Origin: Enorma phocaeensis
GTDB taxonomy: Bacteria; Actinomycetota; Coriobacteriia; Coriobacteriales; Coriobacteriaceae
Length of the DNA: 48,440 nucleotides
Reading direction: 5' to 3'
Assembly (NCBI RefSeq): GCF_016901575.1
Contig: NZ_JACJKQ010000017.1
Location: 1 to 48,440, forward strand
Shown: positions 1 to 7,412 of the stretch, piece after piece
Layout of the letters: every line of letters starts with the position of its first letter
How positions within the stretch are numbered: position 1 is the stretch's first letter
Notes under the pieces: model-generated
What the model was told of the DNA's origin: nothing
What the model saw: only the letters and a program-made list of their open reading frames with translations
Database searches by the model: none
Position numbers and translations under genes: made by a program

Positions 1-1
1 A

Positions 2-95
2 AGGGCTACTGGGACTGACGCCCGGTACCCGATAGGCGGAAGGGCGGTACCGTCTCCCCGGAGGGTCGGTACCGCCCCCGAGGAACGCCGGTACT
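2..95. repeat. Degenerate 22-nt tandem array with GGTACC core
   Basis: GGTACC occurs at 24-29, 46-51 and 68-73, and GGTACT at 90-95, exactly 22 nt apart each time. The remaining 16 nt of each unit are only loosely alike. Because the core is palindromic, arms 42-51 and 68-77 can also pair as a 10-bp hairpin. A period of 22 is not a multiple of three, so this is not a coding repeat. The array lies at the contig edge and may continue beyond it. Possibilities are a VNTR, an iteron-like array or a cooperative protein-binding site. Confidence 0.6.
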
Positions 96-234
96 AAAAA
101 CGCGTGCTAGACACACGTGATGAACTTGCCACGAAGCGCAGCCTTCTCTGAGCGGCAGCATATCGGGGGACCATCCATAAAGGAGCCGCGCGAGGCGATC
201 TCGTACGGCGCGGCCCGATTGCCCGATCGTCACA

Positions 235-270
235 AAAGGGCGCCGTGCCCGTTAGTTGCGACACGGCGCC
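235..270 (-). terminator. Rho-independent terminator of htpG
   Basis: Read on the minus strand, a perfect 9-bp stem (GGCGCCGTG at 270-262 with CACGGCGCC at 247-239) has a 14-nt loop and is followed by a C and TTTT (238-234). It sits about 60 nt past the htpG stop codon. Positions 95-234 hold nothing else I can recognise. Confidence 0.8.
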
Positions 271-331
271 AACGTTACGGTGGCATATGGTGCGGCCGGC
301 AGCCTGTTCAGCCGCCCCCGCGGCCCTTGGG

Positions 332-2365
332 CTACATGAGCTCGCAGACGTTCTGCGCAAACGCGACCGGATCTTCGGGCAGCATGCCTTCCACAAGCAG
401 CGCCTGGTCATACAGCAAGCCTGCATACAGCTTGAGCTTGTCGGAATCGCCGGCATCTTGGGCTGCGACGAGCTTCTGGAAGACCGGATGCTTCGCATTG
501 AGCTCGAGCACGCGCTGGGCCTGCGGAACCCCGGGCATGCCGCCCTCGGGCCCCTGCTTAAAGACCTTCTCCATCTCGAGCGAAACCGGCCCTTCAGTCG
601 TGATGCATGCAGGCGCCTCGCCTTCGTTCACCAAACGCGAGGAGACCGCGACCTTTTCAACCTTGTCGCCGAGAGCCTCCTTGAGCGCGCCGAACAGGTC
701 CTCGTGCTCCTTCGTCGCCTCCTCGGCATCCTTCTTCTCGTCGTCGGTGGCAAGATCGAGGTCGCCGGTCGCAACGTTTTTAAGCTCAAGGCGGCGGTCC
801 TCAACCTCGGGCTCCGCGCCGTCGGCCTGGGCCTTCTGCGCAGCCTCGCGCGCCGCATCGCCCTCGTAGACCTTCGGCATGTCGCGGGCCACGTACTCGC
901 GCATGGCCTGGAACGTGAACTCGTCAACATCCTGCGTGCAGAGCAGCACGTCATAGCCGCGCGCGAGCACGCCCGTCACCACGGGCATCTTCGCCAGGCG
1001 CTCGCGGTCATCGCCCACCGCGTAGTAGATGGCCTTCTGTCCCTCGGGCATCGCCTTGGCATACTCGGCAAGCGTGACCATCTTCTGTTCCTTAGCGCTC
1101 CAGAACAGAAGTAGGTCGCCGAGTTCCGACGCCTTTGAACCGTAGCTGTTATAGATGCCAAACTTGATGCCGCGGCCAAAGTTCTCGAAGAACTTCTCGT
1201 AGACCTCGCGATTGTTGTCGCGCATGTCTTCGAGCTCCGAGGTGATCTTCTTCTCGACGCGGCGCGCAATGGCGCGCAGCTGGCGGTCATGCTGCAGGGT
1301 TTCGCGGGATATGTTCAACGAGACGTCCGCCGAATCGACCACGCCGCGCACAAAGTTGTAGTAATCGGGCACAAGCTCGGCGCACTTCTCCATAATCATA
1401 ACGTTAGAGCTATACAGCGCCAGGCCCTTCTCGTAATCCTTGCTGTACAGGTCGAACGGGGCACGCCCAGGCACAAAGAGCAGCGCATCGTATTCAAGGG
1501 CGCCTTCCGCGTGGAAAGAAATCGTGCGCGCCGGGTCCTCATAGTCGTGGAAGGTGCTCTTATAGAACTCGTTGTAGTCCTCTTCGCTGACGTCAGAGCT
1601 GTGCTTCTTCCAGATGGGCGTCATGGAGTTGATGGTCTCAAGCTCCTCATAGTCCTCATACTCCGGCTTGTAGTCGTCGCCAGCGTCTTCAGGCTTGGGC
1701 TTCTGGCGGCTCTTGGTGACCATCATCTGGATGGGGTAGCGCACGTAGTTGCTATACCGCTTGATCAGGTCCTTCAAACCCCACTCTGAAAGATAGCGAT
1801 CGTAGCTTTCGCCCTCTTCGCCATCGCGGCCGGGCTCGTTGTCGCGCACGGTCAGAATGACATCGGTGCCATGCGAGGCCCGCTCGCCCGGTTCGATGGT
1901 ATAGCCCTCGAGACCGTCGGACTCCCATACATGGGCCGCATCCTCTCCGTAGGCGCGCGATACCACACGCACCTTGCTTGCGACCATAAACGCGGAGTAA
2001 AAGCCGACGCCGAACTGGCCGATGATGTCGACGGCGTCGCCCTGGCTCTGAGCGTTCGCCTCCTTGAACTCCTCGCTCCCCGAATGGGCGATCGTACCGA
2101 GATTGCGCTCGAGCTCTTCCTCGGTCATGCCGATGCCGTTGTCCGAAATGGTGATGGTGCGCGCATCGCGATCAAACGCAACGCGGATGGCAAGATCGCC
2201 CTCGTCAAGCTTGATGCTCTCATCGTAAAGACTTCTAAAGTTAAGCTTGTCAACAGCGTCGGATGCATTCGAGATCAGCTCGCGGAGGAAAATCTCCTTG
2301 TTGGTGTAAATCGAATTGATCATGAGGTCGAGAAGCTTTTTGCTCTCGGTTTTGAATTGGCGCAT
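332..2365 (-). CDS. htpG: Molecular chaperone HtpG (Hsp90)
   Basis: ATP-dependent cytosolic Hsp90 chaperone that remodels client proteins. The 677-residue product begins MRQFKTESKKLLDLMINSIY. It has the GHKL ATP-binding signatures in order: ELISNASDA with the catalytic Glu and Asn near residue 35, DNGIGM near residue 85, and GQFGVGFYSAF near residue 120. The middle and dimerisation domains follow, with the conserved ISRETLQ near residue 350. Length is slightly above the usual 620-650 because of an acidic insert in the C-terminal part. The gene appears monocistronic, with its own terminator. A strong 13-bp hairpin lies about 20 nt upstream of the start codon and may matter for expression. Identity is secure. 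Confidence 0.97.
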   Translation of the reverse strand: MRQFKTESKKLLDLMINSIYTNKEIFLRELISNASDAVDKLNFRSLYDESIKLDEGDLAIRVAFDRDARTITISDNGIGMTEEELERNLGTIAHSGSEEFKEANAQSQGDAVDIIGQFGVGFYSAFMVASKVRVVSRAYGEDAAHVWESDGLEGYTIEPGERASHGTDVILTVRDNEPGRDGEEGESYDRYLSEWGLKDLIKRYSNYVRYPIQMMVTKSRQKPKPEDAGDDYKPEYEDYEELETINSMTPIWKKHSSDVSEEDYNEFYKSTFHDYEDPARTISFHAEGALEYDALLFVPGRAPFDLYSKDYEKGLALYSSNVMIMEKCAELVPDYYNFVRGVVDSADVSLNISRETLQHDRQLRAIARRVEKKITSELEDMRDNNREVYEKFFENFGRGIKFGIYNSYGSKASELGDLLLFWSAKEQKMVTLAEYAKAMPEGQKAIYYAVGDDRERLAKMPVVTGVLARGYDVLLCTQDVDEFTFQAMREYVARDMPKVYEGDAAREAAQKAQADGAEPEVEDRRLELKNVATGDLDLATDDEKKDAEEATKEHEDLFGALKEALGDKVEKVAVSSRLVNEGEAPACITTEGPVSLEMEKVFKQGPEGGMPGVPQAQRVLELNAKHPVFQKLVAAQDAGDSDKLKLYAGLLYDQALLVEGMLPEDPVAFAQNVCELM

Positions 2366-2384
2366 ACCTGCTGTCCCTTCTACC

Positions 2385-2413
2385 TGCTGCGCGAGGCATT
2401 GCCTCGCGCAGCA
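2385..2413 (-). promoter_or_regulatory. Perfect 13-bp hairpin in htpG 5' leader
   Basis: TGCTGCGCGAGGC (2385-2397) and GCCTCGCGCAGCA (2401-2413) form a perfect stem around a 3-nt loop, ending 19 nt upstream of the htpG start codon. There is no T-run on either side, so it does not look like a terminator. It matches neither CIRCE nor the HAIR box of HspR. It could be an mRNA structure affecting translation or stability of htpG. Confidence 0.6.
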
Positions 2414-2474
2414 CCCCTTTCGGAGCCGTCATGTTGTTCCTACAGCATAGTACCCAACATTGCGCTTATAAAAC

Positions 2475-2493
2475 CTCAGTGTGTAACACTTAG
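2475..2493. promoter_or_regulatory. Imperfect palindrome in the htpG promoter region
   Basis: CTCAGTGT-GTA-ACACTTAG has one mismatched pair. On the minus strand it lies just upstream of a TATAAG hexamer (2470-2465), which could serve as the htpG -10 box. The palindrome would then cover the spacer and -35 region, a repressor-like placement. Assignment is tentative. Confidence 0.35.
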
Positions 2494-2577
2494 ATTATTT
2501 CAATACTACTCATCAGAGCGCTCCACGATTCGCCGCCATATCCAACAGCAAGTGCGCCACAACATAGCAATCGCCTC

Positions 2578-2769
2578 ATGTGGTCAAAAAGTATGACGAT
2601 ATAGCAGTCCGACCTCTCTTTTTTGGATCTGCATAGAGTAAATCAGGGCCTTACAAGCTACTTAAGGACCACGTAGTCCTCCAAACAGTGCTTGACATAT
2701 AGTCTAACCCCCTAGTGAGGCGGGTAGAATGAAGCTGAATTGCTCTACCGTCACCATTTTTGACCACAT
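2578..2769. repeat. MITE-like element or paired operator with inverted termini
   Basis: ATGTGGTCAAAAA (2578-2590) recurs exactly inverted at 2757-2769. The similarity continues inward over about 28 bp with roughly 24 matches (GACG, TA and AGCA blocks on both sides). The 192-bp segment is AT-richer than the surrounding genes and encodes nothing I recognise. I see no flanking target-site duplication. Inside lies a 16-bp near-palindrome, AGGACCACGTAGTCCT (2665-2680, one mismatched pair). The rest of the 2366-2861 gap holds nothing further that I can name. Confidence 0.5.
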
Positions 2770-2861
2770 CCAGCACAAGACATCGTAAGGCACTCTAGTA
2801 CAGTCCCATTTCTATTCATATACTAGGTCTTTTTATTCAGTTCATAGTCGGAGGCAGCCTC

Positions 2862-3818
2862 ATGAGCATCTGCATCTGCGGGCCATCGGCCCTGGAACTA
2901 TTCCGAAGCCATGGCAGGCTGGTCCCAGACCTCCTAAAGCAGCCGCGCACCGCTAGAACCGATGACTTGATCATTGAAACGCCGCCCTGGCTTGAAGACG
3001 AACTTCCCCGACTGGGCGTTACAACCAAACCCTACCACCTCATGGTGGGCAACCCCTCCGCGTGGCATCATTGCGAAGGCGTGGTTTGCCACAAGCGCAG
3101 CACACCGCAACCACCTCGTTCCCTCGTCGCCATCAACGACGACATACGCACGTCGTCACCCGAGCTGTTGCTGTACGACCTGGCAAGCTATACCGACTTC
3201 GACCTTATAGACCTCATCCTTGTGGGATATGAACTCTGCGGAACCTATGTACTCGACCAGTCGTGGGACGGCATGACCAACACCGATGCCCCCATGACAT
3301 CGGCAGCCAAAATAAACAGATGCCTATGCAGACTGGTCGGCATGCCCGGCGTCGCTCGCGCCCGCGCCGCGCTTTCCCTGGTGCATGACGGATCGAACTC
3401 GCCCATGGAAACCATCCTGTGCATGCTGTTCACCTTGCCTCGAAAACTGGGCGGATACGGCCTGGGACCTGTCTCGCTTAACCATAAGATGGCAACCGCG
3501 ACCGGTCCGCGCTGGGTGGACGTGGCGTTTACAGCCGCAGCGTTGGGGCTCGAGTACAAGGGTGCCCAAGCGCATTCGATCGAGCGAACCAAGCGGGACG
3601 ACCGCCGACAAAACAAGCTGGTCGGCTCAGGAATGACCATCATAAACGTCTGGTACGAAGACCTGGTCACACCGCATCTCTTTGAACAGCTCGTAGCCGA
3701 CATATTCCATGCCATGGGCAAGCGCCTGCGCATACGAAGCGCATCGTTTTCCGTGCGCCGAGCGCTGCTCATGCAGAAGCTCATGCCCGCCATCACGCGC
3801 TTTGGAAGCTTGGTGTAG
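2862..3818 (+). CDS. AbiEi/DUF559-like protein with Vsr-type endonuclease fold
   Basis: A 318-residue protein with no close named relative. Its architecture resembles actinobacterial proteins that combine an AbiEi-type antitoxin/regulator N-terminus with a C-terminal DUF559 (PD-(D/E)XK, Vsr-like) domain. Visible marks are TSSPELLLYDLAS near residue 108 (the usual TSP..TLLDLA position), NSPMETIL near residue 182 (SPLES in relatives), and a final domain with WVDVAF, GLEYKG, RDDRRQNKL and a late Trp, giving a D...E-x-K arrangement. The ATG has a good Shine-Dalgarno, GGAGG (2850-2854). The upstream gap is AT-richer with repeats, suggesting transfer. No partner toxin gene is adjacent. Function could be nucleic-acid cleavage or regulation; I infer only the fold. 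Confidence 0.55.
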   Translation: MSICICGPSALELFRSHGRLVPDLLKQPRTARTDDLIIETPPWLEDELPRLGVTTKPYHLMVGNPSAWHHCEGVVCHKRSTPQPPRSLVAINDDIRTSSPELLLYDLASYTDFDLIDLILVGYELCGTYVLDQSWDGMTNTDAPMTSAAKINRCLCRLVGMPGVARARAALSLVHDGSNSPMETILCMLFTLPRKLGGYGLGPVSLNHKMATATGPRWVDVAFTAAALGLEYKGAQAHSIERTKRDDRRQNKLVGSGMTIINVWYEDLVTPHLFEQLVADIFHAMGKRLRIRSASFSVRRALLMQKLMPAITRFGSLV

Positions 3819-3848
3819 CTGGGGCGCCGAAGCCATGCAGCCGAAACC

Positions 3849-4340
3849 CTAGAGCCGCTTCGCCATCCAAAGATGCGGCTGGCCCTCGTCTTCATAGTCA
3901 ACGGGCGCAATGGGCTCATAGCCGAGTTTCCGATACAAGTCCTGCACGTACTCCTGGGCATGAAGCTTCATGACCCGCGCGCCCGCCCGGACGGCAGCCC
4001 TTTCTGCCTCGACGACCAATGTCGCCGCCAGTCCCCTTCTGCGCCACGGAGCCAACACCGCAACGCGGCCCAACAGGTAGACCTCATCGGGCAGAAGGCC
4101 GCCATCATACGAGCATGCAGGGGCATGGGGAGCATCAGGGGCAAAGCTGTGTTCAAGCGGCTCGGGAAACGTGCGGGCGCATCCGACCAGCTCGGAGCCA
4201 ACATATGCCGTCACATGAATGCATGCCGGCACATCGTCAAGCGGCTCGAACTCGTTCTCGTAGCCCTGCTCCTCCATGAACACGGCCCGCCGCACGGCAA
4301 AGGCATCGTCGCGTTTTCCAATCCCGACCGTGATGTCCAC
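3849..4340 (-). CDS. GNAT-family N-acetyltransferase (ElaA-like)
   Basis: A 163-residue single-domain GNAT protein. The acetyl-CoA-binding motif A is seen as LLGRVAVLAPWRRRGLAATL near residues 89-108 (V-x5-RRRGLA), followed by a C-terminal helix and the YRKLGYEP segment common in GNATs. The N-terminal region with VFMEEQGYENEFEPLDD resembles the ElaA/YjdJ branch. The substrate is unknown. The start is GTG at 4340, preceded by AAGGAGGGG. It is convergent with the AbiEi/DUF559-like gene 30 nt away and lies downstream of the transketolase operon, from which a terminator separates it. Confidence 0.8.
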   Translation of the reverse strand: MDITVGIGKRDDAFAVRRAVFMEEQGYENEFEPLDDVPACIHVTAYVGSELVGCARTFPEPLEHSFAPDAPHAPACSYDGGLLPDEVYLLGRVAVLAPWRRRGLAATLVVEAERAAVRAGARVMKLHAQEYVQDLYRKLGYEPIAPVDYEDEGQPHLWMAKRL

Positions 4341-4361
4341 AGACCCCTCCTTTTCGAGACG

Positions 4362-4393
4362 AAAAGGCGCCGCGCCCCAAGGAGCGCGGCGCC
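4362..4393 (-). terminator. Terminator of the fsa-transketolase operon
   Basis: On the minus strand a perfect 10-bp stem, GGCGCCGCGC (4393-4384) with GCGCGGCGCC (4375-4366) and an 8-nt loop, is followed directly by TTTT (4365-4362). It lies 23 nt after the transketolase C-subunit stop. Confidence 0.88.
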
Positions 4394-4415
4394 TCGGCCA
4401 AATCAGATATCGAGC

Positions 4416-5357
4416 CTACGCAAGCAGCTCGCGCACGGCGCGCTCGACGCCGTCCGCGTCGAGGCCATACTTCTTGAGCAGGTCGACCGCGGGCCCGGAC
4501 TCGCCGTACACGTCCTGCACGCCGACCTTCTTCACCGGGACGGGGCACTGCTCGGCGAGCACGTCGCACACGGCGCTGCCGAGGCCGCCGATGACCGAAT
4601 GTTCCTCGGCGGTGACCACCTTGCCGGTCTTGCGCGCGCTGGCGACGATGGCCTCGGCGTCGATCGGCTTCACGGTGTGCATGTCGATGACCTCTGCCTC
4701 GATGCCGTCGGCAGCGAGCTTCTCGGCTGCCTCGAGGGCGGCGGCGACCATGAGGCCGCAGGCGACGATGGTGACGTCGGTGCCCTCGCGCATGCAGATG
4801 GCGCGCCCGACCTCGAAGCTGTAGTCGGGACGGTCGTTGATGACGGGGGTCGCCAGACGGCCGAAGCGCATGTACACCGGCCCGTCGAGCTCGTACGCGG
4901 CGCGCACGGCGGCGCGCGCCTCGACGTCGTCAGCAGGCACGATGACCGTCATGCCCGGGATGGAACGCATGAGCGCGATGTCCTCGTTGCACTGGTGCGT
5001 GGCGCCGTCCTCGCCCACGGAGATGCCGGCGTGCGTGGCGCCGATCTTCACGTTGAGGTGCGGGTAGCCGATGGAGTTGCGGACCTGCTCGAAGGCGCGG
5101 CCGGCGGCGAACATCGCGAAGGTGCTCGCAAACGCGACGCGGCCGGTGGTGGCGACGCCCGCGGCGAGGCCCATCATGTTGGACTCTGCGATACCCGCGT
5201 CAAAGAAGCGGTCGGGGTAGGCCGCCTTGAACTTGCCCGTCTGGGTGGCTGCCGCAAGGTCGGCGTCGAAGACGACGAAGTCGTCGTGCTCCGCGCCCAG
5301 CTCGACCAGGGCCTCGCCATAGCTCTGGCGAGTGGCGATCTTCTTCACGTCTGCCAT
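4416..5357 (-). CDS. Transketolase, C-terminal (pyrimidine-binding) subunit
   Basis: A 313-residue protein carrying the second half of a split transketolase. The pyrimidine-binding and C-terminal domains are recognisable by ATRQSYGEALVELG at the start, DAGIAESNMMGLAAG near residue 53 (with the conserved ThDP-activating Glu), and GATHAGISVGEDGATHQ near residue 106. With its partner it moves two-carbon units between sugar phosphates in the non-oxidative pentose phosphate pathway, using thiamine diphosphate. The ATG lies 2 nt after the stop of the N-subunit gene, and its AAGGAGG ribosome site lies inside the end of that gene, so the two are translationally linked. It is the last gene of the operon. 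Confidence 0.93.
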   Translation of the reverse strand: MADVKKIATRQSYGEALVELGAEHDDFVVFDADLAAATQTGKFKAAYPDRFFDAGIAESNMMGLAAGVATTGRVAFASTFAMFAAGRAFEQVRNSIGYPHLNVKIGATHAGISVGEDGATHQCNEDIALMRSIPGMTVIVPADDVEARAAVRAAYELDGPVYMRFGRLATPVINDRPDYSFEVGRAICMREGTDVTIVACGLMVAAALEAAEKLAADGIEAEVIDMHTVKPIDAEAIVASARKTGKVVTAEEHSVIGGLGSAVCDVLAEQCPVPVKKVGVQDVYGESGPAVDLLKKYGLDADGVERAVRELLA

Positions 5358-5359
5358 CT

Positions 5360-6181
5360 CTAGGCCTCCTTCGAAAGCTCGGCCATGGCCTGCTCGAACT
5401 CGGCGTCGTTGGGCGCCTTGCCGTGCCAGCCGACTTGGTTCTCCATAAACGAGACGCCCTTGCCCTTGACGGTCTCGAGCACGATGCAGGTGGGCGACCC
5501 CTTGGTCTCGCGGGCCTCGGCAAAAGCGGCGCGCAGCTGAGCCATGTCGTTGCCGTCCGCGACCTCGACCACGTGGAACTTGAACGCGCGGAACTTGTCG
5601 GCGATGGGCATCGCGGAGTTGACCTCCTCGATGGTGCCGTCGATCTGCAGGCCGTTGTGGTCGACGATGATGCAGAGATTGTCCAGCTCGTGGTTGCCCG
5701 CAAACATGGCGGCCTCCCAGACCTGGCCCTCCTCGACCTCGCCGTCACCCAGCAGGGCATAGGTGCGATAGGCGTCGCCCCAGTGCTTGGCAGCGAGCGC
5801 CATGCCCACCGCGGCGGAGATGCCCTGGCCGAGCGAGCCGGTGGACATGTCGATTCCGGGGGTGTCGTTCATGTTGGGATGGCCCTGCAGGTGGCTTCCG
5901 ATGTGACGGAGCGTCTCGAGGTCCTCCTTGGGGAAGAAGCCCCGCTCGGCGAGCACGGCGTAGAGGCCCGGCGCGCAATGGCCCTTAGATAGCACAAAGC
6001 GATCGCGGTCGGCCTTATGGGGGTCGGTCGGATCGATGTTCATCTCTTCAAAATATAGATACGTCATGACATCCGCGGCGCTGAGAGAACCGCCCGGATG
6101 GCCGGACTTTGCGGCGTGCGTGCCGATGATGACGCCTTTGCGGACCTCGTTTGCGACCTTCTTGAGCTCGTCGTCGGTCAT
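5360..6181 (-). CDS. Transketolase, N-terminal (ThDP-binding) subunit
   Basis: A 273-residue protein equal to the first half of transketolase. Features are GTHAAKSGHPGGSLSAADV near residue 21, SKGHCAPGLYAVLAERG near residue 65, GSLGQGISAAVGMALAAK near residue 116, and the diphosphate/Mg2+ motif LLGDGEVEEGQVWEAA near residue 144 running to DHNGLQIDG. Together with the C-subunit it makes the active heteromer; the split form is common in actinobacteria, firmicutes and archaea. The ATG has AAGGAGG upstream. A 75-nt gap containing a strong hairpin separates it from the aldolase gene. Confidence 0.93.
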   Translation of the reverse strand: MTDDELKKVANEVRKGVIIGTHAAKSGHPGGSLSAADVMTYLYFEEMNIDPTDPHKADRDRFVLSKGHCAPGLYAVLAERGFFPKEDLETLRHIGSHLQGHPNMNDTPGIDMSTGSLGQGISAAVGMALAAKHWGDAYRTYALLGDGEVEEGQVWEAAMFAGNHELDNLCIIVDHNGLQIDGTIEEVNSAMPIADKFRAFKFHVVEVADGNDMAQLRAAFAEARETKGSPTCIVLETVKGKGVSFMENQVGWHGKAPNDAEFEQAMAELSKEA

Positions 6182-6203
6182 GAGGTGCCTCCTTTCAAGA
6201 CAT

Positions 6204-6237
6204 GCCCGCCGGGGCCCCTCTGGGGGCGCCGGCGGGC
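6204..6237 (-). repeat. Intercistronic hairpin between fsa and transketolase genes
   Basis: GCCCGCCGG and CCGGCGGGC (6204-6212 with 6229-6237), then GCCCC and GGGGC (6214-6218 with 6223-6227), form a 14-bp stem with one G-G mismatch and a TCTG loop. No T-run follows. It could protect or attenuate the downstream part of the operon message. Confidence 0.65.
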
Positions 6238-6256
6238 GACCTAGGTCAGACAGGGC

Positions 6257-6940
6257 TTACTGGGCCTCGACGACCTTCTTCCAGTCGGCCTCGAAGCTGG
6301 CGAGGCCCTGGTCGGTGAGCGGGTGCTTGAGGCACTTCTTGAGCGCGGCGAACGGCACCGTGGCGATGTCGGCGCCGAGCAGCGCCGCCTGGGTCACGTG
6401 GTTCGGGGTGCGCACCGAGGCGGTGATGATCTCGACCTGGCCGTCGACGTTCTTGCCCGCCCAGTCGTAGTTCTTGATGCAGGTCACCACGTTGGCGAGC
6501 TGCTCGATGCCGTCCTCGGCGATGTCGTCGAAGCGGCCCACGAACGGCGAGATGTAGCGCGCGCCGGCGTTGGCGGCGAGCAGTGCCTGCGGGGCGGAGA
6601 ACACGAGCGTCATGTTGACGCGCACGCCCGCGTCGGCGAGCGCGCGGCAGGCGGCGAGGCCGGCCTCGCACACGGGGAGCTTCACGACGATGTTGGGGGC
6701 GAGGGCGGCGAGGCGCTTGCCCTCCTCGATCATGCCCTCGGCCGTGGTGGCGGTGGACTCGGCGGAGACGGGCAGGCCCTTGCAGAGCTCGGCGATCTTG
6801 AGCATGTGCGGCTCGAAGTCGGCGAGCCTGCCGCCCGTGCGGGCGTAGAGCGACGGGTTGGTGGTGACGCCGGCGAGGCAGCCCCAGCTCTTGGCCTCGG
6901 CGATCTCGCCGAGGTCAGCGGTGTCGATGAAGAACTTCAT
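6257..6940 (-). CDS. fsa: Fructose-6-phosphate aldolase / TalC-type transaldolase
   Basis: A 227-residue TIM-barrel protein of the short transaldolase family (FSA/TalC, usually 214-222 residues). It opens MKFFIDTADLGEI, with GCLAGVTTNPSL near residue 22 and the Schiff-base lysine in NIVVKLPV near residue 85. ARYISPFVGRFDD near residue 130 and the C-terminal ASVRTPNHV segment are typical. Members either transfer dihydroxyacetone (transaldolase) or cleave fructose 6-phosphate; the sequence alone does not decide. I chose the ATG at 6940, with AAAGG upstream, over a longer frame beginning at 7018, because family proteins start at MKFFID. It heads an operon with split transketolase, fitting a pentose-phosphate role. 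Confidence 0.9.
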   Translation of the reverse strand: MKFFIDTADLGEIAEAKSWGCLAGVTTNPSLYARTGGRLADFEPHMLKIAELCKGLPVSAESTATTAEGMIEEGKRLAALAPNIVVKLPVCEAGLAACRALADAGVRVNMTLVFSAPQALLAANAGARYISPFVGRFDDIAEDGIEQLANVVTCIKNYDWAGKNVDGQVEIITASVRTPNHVTQAALLGADIATVPFAALKKCLKHPLTDQGLASFEADWKKVVEAQ

Positions 6941-6976
6941 GATGAACGACCTTTCACTTGTATACCGATAGGGAAC

Positions 6977-7020
6977 ACGTGGGAAAAGACCGTACCTAGG
7001 CAGAGATAGGGCTCCCACGT
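6977..7020. promoter_or_regulatory. Inverted repeat ACGTGGGA upstream of fsa
   Basis: ACGTGGGA (6977-6984) and TCCCACGT (7013-7020) form a perfect 8-bp inverted repeat with a 28-nt spacer holding CCTAGG. It begins 37 nt upstream of the fsa start. Either a leader hairpin or two operator half-sites is possible. Confidence 0.4.
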
Positions 7021-7081
7021 ACAGCTTAGCAGACGCGCCCGAAAAAAGCGGGGGCGCTATCTGCGTTTGGAGGTTTTCTGA

Positions 7082-7399
7082 GTCCCGACGCGACTCGCGC
7101 GCACCCTAGCGCGCAAGACGCTCGTCTTTGTTCAGAATCAATGGGCGCTCGGTCGCGTATACCAGGCGCTTCTGCCCATGGCGCACCTCATGCCGCAGCA
7201 GATTGGACTTCTGGGCATCAACAACTCCGATTGGACATGTCTGACGACGCCTTCCATCTCTACCGTCGTGGAGCCGGTGCGCGAGGTCGGCCAGCGCGCA
7301 TGCGAAATGCTGCTCGACCTTCTGGATGGCAAGGCAGGCACCACCCACCAGGAAATTCTGGGCTGCGAAACCAACTGGTTGGACTCGACGCTCTAGAAC
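7082..7399 (+). pseudogene. C-terminal remnant of a LacI-family regulator
   Basis: An open stretch of about 105 codons, bounded by TGA at 7079-7081 and TAG at 7397-7399. From about 7190 it translates to QQIGLLGINNSDWTCLTTPS and then ISTVVEPVREVGQRACEMLL, ending GCETNWLDSTL. This is the typical end of LacI/PurR-type repressors (G[FIL]DN...LTTPSIT.V.QP...G..A...LL). The DNA-binding domain and most of the sugar-binding core are missing, with no room for them before fsa, which is divergent. I infer a decayed regulator of the neighbouring sugar-phosphate operon. The rest of the 6941-7412 gap shows nothing else. Confidence 0.65.
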
Positions 7400-7412
7400 A
7401 GGCAAGCAGCGG

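Noticed and set aside
2-95. CRISPR array at the contig start
   Set aside because: The repeated core is only six bases with variable remainder, there are no distinct spacers, and no cas genes lie nearby.
2692-2730. TTGACA (2692) and TAGAAT (2725) as a promoter of the AbiEi-like gene
   Set aside because: The spacer is 27 bp, far from 16-18. Neither box has a good partner at the correct distance.
3873-5363. Plus-strand open frame, 496 codons
   Set aside because: Covers the GNAT and transketolase genes in antisense, running through their terminator; not a plausible gene.
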